Notes under the pieces: generated by a model
Database searches by the model: none
Seen by the model: the letters and a program-made list of their open reading frames with translations, nothing else
Told to the model about the DNA's origin: nothing
Source: CAZXEU01 sp964639665
Lineage (GTDB): Bacteria > Bacteroidota > Rhodothermia > Rhodothermales > Bin80
NCBI GenBank assembly: GCA_964639665.1
Contig: CAZXEU010000125.1
Span: 1-30,450, forward strand
DNA: 30,450 nucleotides
Direction of reading: 5' to 3'
Program-made: the position numbers and the translations under genes
Shown: one piece after another, positions 17,082-24,373 of the stretch
Numbering within the stretch: the stretch's first letter is position 1
How the letters are laid out: each line of letters opens with the position of its first letter

Positions 17082-18356
17082 GATGCCCCTAGGTCAAAGT
17101 GAATTGATTCAATCGTGCGGTTCCGAGCATCTCCCACCCCTCCTCGCATCCACGATCTCGCCGGATAGACAACGCCCACCTTTGCAAAAATAAGGTAAGG
17201 CCGTGGCAGATCTGATGTGAATTGTTTGCGCGTTCTCAACTCATTCTTCTTGCTACATATTGTCTCTCAAGCTCGGATTCCTGCTTGTTGCCCATTTCAT
17301 TCGCAGCATAGTCAGGCCTTGGATACTATTGACCAATCGTGAGTCACGAGCCCAAGCGTCTTCCGGCTTTGCAGCGCATACTGACGGATTTAGTCTCGGG
17401 AATAGGCCCGCTCAACAGTCTCTGCACTGCCTTGTGCGACTGACGGGTCTTGCCACCGCAAGAGAGTCTGGCCAGTCTTGCCGCTCGCCTTTAATTCATC
17501 CGAGGCGAAGTGATTAATTGTTATCTGCCGCCTGAGGCTAGACTCACCAGCGCTCCCGGTGATGATGAGGGCCGAGTCTGTTATGCGGGAAAAGGCTGCA
17601 GTTCGATCTGCGTTCTCAATTACGCAACCGGCTCACCAGCGGATTTCCCGACCCGGGCCGGTGATCCATGCTCCGGGACCTTGCCATTGGGCGGCGCACT
17701 CTACATCCCGGCGCCAGGCGCCAGGATACCGCACCGTATTGACCGGAATCTGGTGAACCAGCGGGAATCGAGACCACACCCGAGCCTCGCGGCATCCGGC
17801 TGGCTGGCAGTGGCGCCGCGCATGCCACGTGCGGTTGTACAAACATGGCCGGCGAACCTGCTGCTGTAAACAGCGACGAGCAATACTGATTACTTTACGG
17901 GACCAAATCATGGATTCACCGGCTCGGACTGTCGGGTGAATTCAAGTTATGGCGAGTCAGGTCGGCCTTGTGATGGAACGGACGTCCAGAGCCCGCCACG
18001 GGTGAAACCAGCGAGTCGTACTCGCACAGTGAGCCCGAGTCCGCTCACTTCGCCATAGCCATGCTTGGTAACAAAGTTTGGTACAAAAAGACCGGCAGGC
18101 GCCCCGATGCCCTTGAACGCTCGTATCTGAAACCGAAGAGTCCTGATGCCGGGCTATACCATCCCGCGACGACATTGTGCGGAACGGGCGGGTGAAACGA
18201 TACGGCAACTGCGTGGGCATGGCAACATGCAAGGAGCCTCTGAGCTGAACCTATCGTTGTATACCTGGAATCGGGACGAGAGAACTGCCAGTCATTCGTC
18301 CTTTGCTGTCCTAGATAAGGGCGTGCACTCCGTCATCCTGCTCCCAAGTCACTGAA
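17082..18356. other. 1.3-kb divergent spacer between DUF1080 and ABC exporter genes
   Basis: This is the longest gene-free stretch, lying between divergent genes, so promoters for both must be within it. No frame has a recognisable protein. It carries several inverted repeats: ATTCACC/GGTGAAT (17914-17941), GCGAGT/ACTCGC (18011-18025) and AGTGAGC/GCTCACT (18028-18049). I see no tRNA and no clear ribosome site before the ATPase ATG. It may hold a degraded gene or an unlisted RNA, but I cannot show either. Confidence 0.5.
18011..18049. repeat. Two adjacent perfect hairpins
   Basis: GCGAGT-CGT-ACTCGC (18011-18025) is followed after two bases by AGTGAGC-8 nt-GCTCACT (18028-18049). The pair sits about 310 bases upstream of the ABC ATPase start. 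No T-run follows on either strand, so it does not look like a terminator. An RNA leader structure or a protein-binding site is possible. Confidence 0.4.
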
Positions 18357-19316
18357 ATGATCGGGAGAGTCTCCGTTCAGGATCTCAGGAAACGGTATGG
18401 GAATGTCCTAGCCGTCCAGGAGGTCGGATTTGAGGTCCAGCGCGGAGAGATATTCGGCCTGCTTGGACCCAACGGAGCGGGGAAGACAACGACGATCGAG
18501 TGCATCCTGGGGCTACGTCAACCGGACGGCGGGACCATACACGTCTGTGGCCTTGATGCGCGCCTACAACCGCGCGAGGTAAAGCACCGGATCGGCGCCG
18601 CGCTACAGACTACGGCTTTGCAAGACAAGATTACGCCACGCGAGGCCCTGCATCTATTCGGATCCTTCTACCGCACGCGCTTGGCGCCGGAGGCACTGCT
18701 GGATCGATTTGCACTCGCGGACAAAGCCGATGCAGCCTTCCATACGCTCTCCGGTGGACAGCGTCAGCGGTTGGCGCTCGCTCTGGCGTTTGTAAATGAT
18801 CCCGAAGTCGTCCTGCTGGACGAGCCTACGACCGGACTGGATCCGTCCGCTCGCCGCGAACTGCATGCCCACATTGACCAATTGAAGCATGAAGGGCATA
18901 CTGTGTTGCTTTCAACCCACTACATGGCCGAAGCCGAGCAGCTTTGCGACCGCGTCGCCATCCTGGGGCATGGCCGCATCCTTGCAACGGGATCACCTCG
19001 TGAGCTGATTACTCAGTCAAATGCGATGCCCTTAGTCTGCCTCGAAACCGTACAGGACATGGATTCCGGGATGCTGGCGCAGCTGACCGACGTGCGGCAG
19101 CTGACATGCGACGGCACCAGTGTCAGGTTCCGCACGCGTGATATCACGCGGACGCTGGCCGGGCTCCTCAACCTGCTCGATGCTCGGCACGTAGATATCA
19201 CTTCGCTGCACGTGCAAAAGGCAACCCTTGAGGATGTCTTTATCGACCTTACCGCCGAGTGCAACCCCGGACCAGGCTCCCCTGCCGGAGAGCACGAGCC
19301 TCAATCGCCTGCCTAA
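18357..19316 (+). CDS. ABC-2 type exporter ATP-binding subunit (DrrA/CcmA-like)
   Basis: This ATPase of 319 residues has Walker A GPNGAGKTT (37-45), Q-loop near Gln84, signature LSGGQ (131-135), Walker B VVLLDEP (151-157) and switch His188 in LLSTHYMAEAEQ. The domain after residue 225 is the usual DrrA-type C-terminal extension. It powers the permease encoded three bases downstream. Such pairs export drugs, lipids or polysaccharides, and the cargo is not evident here. The ATG at 18357 has no good ribosome site, but the next in-frame starts would cut into the first beta strand. This operon is the only one in the window on the plus strand, flanked on both sides by long gene-free stretches. Confidence 0.97.
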   Translation: MIGRVSVQDLRKRYGNVLAVQEVGFEVQRGEIFGLLGPNGAGKTTTIECILGLRQPDGGTIHVCGLDARLQPREVKHRIGAALQTTALQDKITPREALHLFGSFYRTRLAPEALLDRFALADKADAAFHTLSGGQRQRLALALAFVNDPEVVLLDEPTTGLDPSARRELHAHIDQLKHEGHTVLLSTHYMAEAEQLCDRVAILGHGRILATGSPRELITQSNAMPLVCLETVQDMDSGMLAQLTDVRQLTCDGTSVRFRTRDITRTLAGLLNLLDARHVDITSLHVQKATLEDVFIDLTAECNPGPGSPAGEHEPQSPA

Positions 19317-19319
19317 CCG

Positions 19320-20906
19320 ATGTTCCGTTTGTTGCCTCAGCTGAGAATCGGGCTCAGGCTCTATTTCCGCAACAAGATGGCCCTACTCTACGGCTACTTG
19401 TTTCCCACGATTTTCCTCGTGGCCTTCGCCGTGCTGTATCGCCATGAGGCTGTCCCGCTTGTGCGCCACATGGGCGAGTTGCTCACGGTCACTGTGCTCG
19501 GGGGAGCCTGCTTCGGCCTGCCCACTGCAATGGTCAGCGAACGCGAGCGGGGCGTATGGCGGCGCTTCCGGCTGGCACCTGTCTCCACGGTCCACTTGGT
19601 CGCCAGTACCGTACTCCTGCGCTATTTCCTGCTAATCACGGCGGCCTTGCTGCAGATCGCGCTGGCGATGGGTATAGGCATGCCACTGCCGGATCACTTG
19701 TTCGATCTCTGTCTCGCGTTTACGTTCGTGTCATTTGCCTTCCTTGGACTGGGCCTGGTAATTGCCATGTTGGCCGACAACGTGCCGGCAGTGCAGGCGC
19801 TGGGACAATCCATTTTTCTGCCCATGCTGATCATTGGCGGGGTCGCGGTGCGCCTGGAGAGCTTGCCCGTGTGGGCGCAACACGTTTCGGCGTTCTTCCC
19901 TGGGCGATATGCTGTCGAAGCGATCCAGGTCAGCGTCGATGGTATCGGCCTGGGCGCGGCCCGATTCAGCCTCTTGGCCCTGCTCATCATCGGATGCGCC
20001 GGATGCTTGGCAGGAGCCAAGCTGTTCCGCTGGGACGCTGAGCAGCGTTTCGTCGACCGCAGCGGTAAACAATGGGTCGGCGTGGCATTGGCTGCCTGGT
20101 TGGCAGTAGGCATTATGGCTGAGTCAACGAATCAGGTATTCGACAGACCGACGGACGAAAGACAGGCCGCATCGCCCATGGCCAGCGGCATGTTGAATGG
20201 CGCGGATACCGTGGCTACAGCCATTGGCCGGCAGGATGCAGACACAACCGTTGTCCAAATAGCCCCGGAGACAACCTCCGAATCCGCAAATTCCCAGGCA
20301 CCGGAAGGAGACGCCGCCGAGCCCCAAGCCGCAGACAGTGGTCGAGAGAATGCTGCCAGCATCACGAGTGCGGAAGTGGAGGCCGCCAACGCCGAAGACC
20401 CACCACTCCAGTGGGAGGAAGTTACCCTGCAGGACATTGAACGCGATTTGCGATTTGAGCGCCTGCCGGAGGATACCGGAGTGGTGGCCCCTGTAGCCAC
20501 CAGAGCAGACAGAATCGCCCCGGGACCGGCGGAACAGCTGCAATGCGTGCGTTCTAATCTGGGCTTCTGGGGACCGGGCCAAGTGACCGACCCCGTCCAG
20601 CGAGCGCGGAATTTTCTCTACGTTGCCGCCGTTCCTGACATGTTCCAGTATGCAGAGCTGGAGCGCTGGGTGCCTTTGGCTGTGTTCGATCATCTCCGGT
20701 TTGTGATCCCGGAGGATGACCTTGTCAAAGTGCTGTACTGGATCGCCACGCATCCCGAGGAAGGAGACCTTTCTGCTTCAAATCAGCTGCCTGCCGTATG
20801 TCTTGACATGGGTGGGCCCTCCGACGTGGAAACGCTCAGGGAGCGGACCGTGCTTTACGCGCTCAAGCTACTCGGCAGACTTACCGGCCGGATTGTTCCG
20901 CAGTGA
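19320..20906 (+). CDS. ABC-2 type permease with extra helix and C-terminal extracytoplasmic domain
   Basis: The first 235 or so residues are an ordinary ABC-2 permease with six helices (about 27-42, 52-72, 102-120, 127-150, 163-177, 215-232) and the usual YLFPTIF and FFPGRYAVEAI segments. The protein is 528 residues, about twice the family length. A seventh helix (about 251-266) is followed by an acidic Ala/Ser/Thr-rich linker (about 280-365) and a folded-looking domain (about 366-528). That domain has two cysteines, C409 and C494. With the N-terminus inside, the seventh helix would place the C-terminal domain in the periplasm, and the two cysteines could form a disulfide. I do not recognise the domain. 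The start ATG lies 3 bases after the ATPase stop, so expression is coupled. Confidence 0.92.
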   Translation: MFRLLPQLRIGLRLYFRNKMALLYGYLFPTIFLVAFAVLYRHEAVPLVRHMGELLTVTVLGGACFGLPTAMVSERERGVWRRFRLAPVSTVHLVASTVLLRYFLLITAALLQIALAMGIGMPLPDHLFDLCLAFTFVSFAFLGLGLVIAMLADNVPAVQALGQSIFLPMLIIGGVAVRLESLPVWAQHVSAFFPGRYAVEAIQVSVDGIGLGAARFSLLALLIIGCAGCLAGAKLFRWDAEQRFVDRSGKQWVGVALAAWLAVGIMAESTNQVFDRPTDERQAASPMASGMLNGADTVATAIGRQDADTTVVQIAPETTSESANSQAPEGDAAEPQAADSGRENAASITSAEVEAANAEDPPLQWEEVTLQDIERDLRFERLPEDTGVVAPVATRADRIAPGPAEQLQCVRSNLGFWGPGQVTDPVQRARNFLYVAAVPDMFQYAELERWVPLAVFDHLRFVIPEDDLVKVLYWIATHPEEGDLSASNQLPAVCLDMGGPSDVETLRERTVLYALKLLGRLTGRIVPQ

Positions 20907-21256
20907 ACTGCAACCCTTGGTCGACAGGCCTGGTGTGACCGCGGGGCAGACTCAAATCCGAATACGACGGTTGGGCCAGCTGGCCACCCGATGCAGAGCC
21001 TTGGTTCGTCAGTCTATGGACGCGGTTCTGGCGAAACGGCAACCAGGCAACGCGGGCGAATCCTGATGCCGGGTGAATTCCGCGATGCGCCTACCCAGTT
21101 GGCGTTGGAGCCAGGCACGGCAGTCCGTCAATCTCTCTTTGTGATCCGGCGCAGCGCATCGTGCCGGCGGCAGCCTCTGTTACCGCGGGCTCGGAGCAAG
21201 GTCACGGCCCCGGCAATCCTCGTCAGAACAGCTCCTGCTACGCAGCATTGGGCCCG

Positions 21257-21292
21257 CGCGGGATTCCCGGCGCGCAGCCGAGCCGGGATTGC
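21257..21292. repeat. REP-like hairpin element, copy 2
   Basis: This is the second copy of the 36-base element, with left part CGCGGGATTCCCGGC, a 10-base loop and right part GCCGGGATTGC. The stem here is TCCCGGC/GCCGGGA (7 bp). A palindrome CCCGCGCGGG (21253-21262) overlaps its left edge. It lies about 165 bases past the stop of heme-protein paralogue 4. Confidence 0.6.
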
Positions 21293-21339
21293 AACGTTCC
21301 CGTCAGTCCGACAGCTGTGCACCGAACAGTGAAGCATCC

Positions 21340-21376
21340 GGCGCTCGCACTGGATTCCATATCCAATGCGAGCGCC
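21340..21376 (-). terminator. Strong two-part hairpin past heme-protein paralogue 4
   Basis: GGCGCTCGCA (21340-21349) pairs perfectly with TGCGAGCGCC (21367-21376). After a single C/A mismatch, TGGAT pairs with ATCCA around a 5-base loop. This 37-base structure is the strongest stem I found in the window. It sits 83 bases past the stop of the minus-strand gene, where a terminator belongs, but no T-run follows on either strand. It could also stabilise mRNA ends or serve both converging genes. Confidence 0.5.
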
Positions 21377-21458
21377 ATTCGGCCCGGCGACGAGTGCCCA
21401 TCCGCCGACTTGCAAAAGCTCATTCAGCCAATACGCCTCCGCAACCAGGGTACCACCC

Positions 21459-24353
21459 CTATCTTTCGGCAGGCCACAGCACCTGGATCCGTTCCAATAC
21501 CGAGTCCGGAATCGCCTCCGGACCGGCCTCCAGAAGAGCAAACAGCGATGCCTGCTCGTCATTGGACAAATTGCTCAGCAATCCGCCGGGCATGGCGGAG
21601 ACTTCCGACTGCACGCGTGACTCGATATCCGACTTCGGCACCGACACCTGCGGACCTCCCGGGATTTGCAGCACGACACTCTGCACATTCTCTGATGCGA
21701 GCATTCCCATGACCACCTCTCCACTACGTCGAATTATGGTCTCGGCCTGCCAAAGGTCTGAAATGATCTCCGACGGGAACATGACCTCCCGTACGAGATC
21801 GACTCGATTGAACCGTTGATTCACCGTGGTCAGATCCGGGCCATATTCCACACCCAGAGGCCCAAAGGTGTGGCAAGTGCCGCAGAGAGCCTTTTCGTAC
21901 GCCCAGGCTCCGAGATCCGGCGGCTCCTCGAAACGCTCCGGTCGAAACATCAGGTTTTCTGCAATCTCCTCGTCTGAAAGCAGAGAGGGAGGCCGGCGAT
22001 TGCCGGGGCCGCCCCCGGTGGGTATCGCGGCCAGTTGCGGCTTGAGGGCGTTTAGCCGTTCCGCCACGGATGCTCGTCTGTCTTCGTCCGGAATGTAGGA
22101 TAGAAAGTCAGCCTCCATGAAATTGAGGTGTCCTACAAAGCTCGCTCCGCCCCGCCATTTTTCTCCGTATGCTCGCTCCAGAAACTGGGCCATATCCTCT
22201 ATAGCGACGTCGTCCCAGCCCGTCTCCATGTAAGCCAGCGCATGGGCGTAGGCAATCTGCTGCGTGCGGGGGATATCGGGATTGTTAAGCTCCGCCGCGA
22301 CCTTGGACACGGCCCCCGGTGTTTCGAGGTAAGCCAGCGCCCGCACTATCTCACGGTTCAGGCTTGTATCTGCCGCAGGAAAACGATCAAGCAATATCTC
22401 GCCGATACTCGGATACAAAGCAACAGTATCCCGGCGTCCTCCTTCAAATGGTACGCCGTGGTCCTCCAGCATCGTCCGCTGTATAACCCGCGTCAGATTG
22501 AGCAAATCTTGATCATTCGGATTTGCCCGCAGCAGTTGCAGCTGCCGAGTGAGCAAGAATCTCACGTCCTTGACACTCGGACCGTCAATGGTAAGTGCAT
22601 AGGCGAGGAGCGCTTCGGGAGCCGCCGGATAACCCTCAACGGTAAGCGCGGCTTCCTGCCAGTCATTGCGATTTGTTCGGCGCAGCACCTCGCGCGCAGC
22701 GTATCGGACGAATCGATCCGGGCTGCCAAGCAGCGGCATTATATCATCCTGCGCCGAGAAGGGTGCGTCCATCGCCGGATGAATGCCGGTTCGTATCAGC
22801 GCTTCCGCCGCGCGCCGCTGCACGAACGGATCCGAATCCTTTAGGCGATTGACCAATTCACGCTGGGCATTTCGTGCGCCTCTCCCTGTCCTAGTGCCCA
22901 GATAAAAGGTCGAAGCGGCGCGGACCTCCCAGGAAGCGTCCTTGCCGAGCGGTACGAGCGTGTTGTCGTCGAGGCCCGGACCATAGACATGGAGCAATTC
23001 CAGCGCCCGCACTCTTCGCTCAGGCGATGCCTGCACATCCCTTACAACTGCGGTGAGGCCCTGTTGCCAGACCTCGTCACCGATCTCCGCCTTTGTATCG
23101 CGCGCCAGCTTGCGACTAAACGCCGACCGCGGCTGCATCATGGTCAAGACCCTGTCCAACGGCGTATTTGCATCCGGTTGTCCCATCGCGTCCAGACCCG
23201 TATAGACTACGCGATATACGCCGCCCTCCGTGCCCCTGCCCCCGAGCGTGAAGTAGACATTGCCGTCAGGCCCCACTTCCACGTCGGAAATATTGAGGGG
23301 GGTGGCAAATACGAAGTTGCCACTCTTCTGGGAGTACGTAGCACCATCTTTCGTCAACATGCCCATGACCAAGCGACCTCTGGACCAATCTGCCTGGAGC
23401 ACCATGTCCCAATACTCCTCAGGATAGTTGTATCCCTGATACGCAATCAGGCCTGTAGGCGAGCCCCTGCCCAGATCCTCCGTCATGGGCAGCGTGTCAA
23501 GATAATATGGGGGATGTTTTGTCGACCCGGTCCGCCAACCATAGTCGCCTCCCGGTACTACATGAATGGTGCGAACGGGACGATACCACGGCAAGTCGCG
23601 GTCAAATTCGAGATCGGAATCGAACGTGAAAAGCTCCCCCATCAGGTTGAAGGCACCGTCGTACTGATTGCGGAAACCACCGGCAATCCGCTCCCATTCC
23701 GCATCGGGATCAGCCAGATCCTTCCTTGAGAAGGTGCCGCCGGGACTTCGATAGGATGTGGCGTGCCCTCGCGCGTCGAAGCGATCCATCTCCAATACGC
23801 CCTCCGAATAGTTCTTGAAGGGTGACAGCGGAGCCGGAGACGAATAGAAATGGGCCGCGTTGCCGATGGTCCAGTACAGGTGTCCATCCGGTCCGAAAAA
23901 GGGCGCGTGCGGGCCATGGTCGCCGATCCGGCCGAGCACGCGCTCCATGAGCTCCGTTCGGTCGCCGCGGCTATCGCCGTCATCATCGTATATGCGATAC
24001 ATGCCGACACCTTCCTTGCCGTTGGAAACTACAATTAGGTCGTTTCCTTCAAAGAATATGCCCTGGCTATCCCACACATCTTCGGAAAAGACGCGCTCTT
24101 CGTATCCGCCATCAGCGGTAGGATAGAGCGTGACGACAAATGTATCCTCCATCGCCAAGACCAGCCGGCCGAAGCTGTCGAAGGTTAGCGAAACAGGGCT
24201 GCCGTCCTCCCCCGGGATATACACTTCCTCGACCGCAAATCCTTCAGGCACCTCAAATTCAGGTGGCACCGTAAAAGAATCGGTCCGGAACCCGATGACG
24301 ACGCTCACGGCTAGCGCCAAAGTCAGAAAAAGGGATGTTCTTGCGACAGACAT
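21459..24353 (-). CDS. Propeller/HEAT/cytochrome c membrane-bound dehydrogenase-like protein, paralogue 4
   Basis: This 964-residue protein has the same architecture as the other three copies: an N-terminal hydrophobic anchor (about 7-21), a propeller with DDDGDSRGD loop and Gly-Phe-Arg-Asn motif, HEAT repeats (PFVQRRAAEALIRTGI), and a heme domain with CGTCH beginning at residue 824 and Ser-Ala-Met-Pro near 921. The heme domain is followed by a slightly longer tail (VLWPAER). In the linker after the propeller it shares DAMGQP and TPLDRVLTMMQPRS with its upstream neighbour, so these two are closest to each other. The ATG at 24353 follows AGGT and lies 20 bases after the stop of paralogue 3, so the two are co-transcribed. 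The front segment between residues 22 and 40 differs from all other copies. Confidence 0.9.
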   Translation of the reverse strand: MSVARTSLFLTLALAVSVVIGFRTDSFTVPPEFEVPEGFAVEEVYIPGEDGSPVSLTFDSFGRLVLAMEDTFVVTLYPTADGGYEERVFSEDVWDSQGIFFEGNDLIVVSNGKEGVGMYRIYDDDGDSRGDRTELMERVLGRIGDHGPHAPFFGPDGHLYWTIGNAAHFYSSPAPLSPFKNYSEGVLEMDRFDARGHATSYRSPGGTFSRKDLADPDAEWERIAGGFRNQYDGAFNLMGELFTFDSDLEFDRDLPWYRPVRTIHVVPGGDYGWRTGSTKHPPYYLDTLPMTEDLGRGSPTGLIAYQGYNYPEEYWDMVLQADWSRGRLVMGMLTKDGATYSQKSGNFVFATPLNISDVEVGPDGNVYFTLGGRGTEGGVYRVVYTGLDAMGQPDANTPLDRVLTMMQPRSAFSRKLARDTKAEIGDEVWQQGLTAVVRDVQASPERRVRALELLHVYGPGLDDNTLVPLGKDASWEVRAASTFYLGTRTGRGARNAQRELVNRLKDSDPFVQRRAAEALIRTGIHPAMDAPFSAQDDIMPLLGSPDRFVRYAAREVLRRTNRNDWQEAALTVEGYPAAPEALLAYALTIDGPSVKDVRFLLTRQLQLLRANPNDQDLLNLTRVIQRTMLEDHGVPFEGGRRDTVALYPSIGEILLDRFPAADTSLNREIVRALAYLETPGAVSKVAAELNNPDIPRTQQIAYAHALAYMETGWDDVAIEDMAQFLERAYGEKWRGGASFVGHLNFMEADFLSYIPDEDRRASVAERLNALKPQLAAIPTGGGPGNRRPPSLLSDEEIAENLMFRPERFEEPPDLGAWAYEKALCGTCHTFGPLGVEYGPDLTTVNQRFNRVDLVREVMFPSEIISDLWQAETIIRRSGEVVMGMLASENVQSVVLQIPGGPQVSVPKSDIESRVQSEVSAMPGGLLSNLSNDEQASLFALLEAGPEAIPDSVLERIQVLWPAER

Positions 24354-24373
24354 GGGACCTGCGTTTGGTTTGG

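Larger units (their letters stand above)
20907..21458. other. Spacer between convergent ABC permease and heme-protein genes
   Basis: These 552 bases separate two converging genes. They hold a 12-base palindrome GGCCAGCTGGCC (20974-20985), a second copy of the REP-like repeat (21257-21292) and a strong hairpin (21340-21376). No protein-like frame is visible. Transcription from both sides probably ends here, although no stem has a proper T-run. Confidence 0.5.

Noticed and set aside
17510..17869. Plus-strand open frame of 119 codons in the divergent spacer
   Set aside because: Its Pro/Arg/Ala-rich, motif-free product overlaps open frames in several other phases and has no ribosome site.
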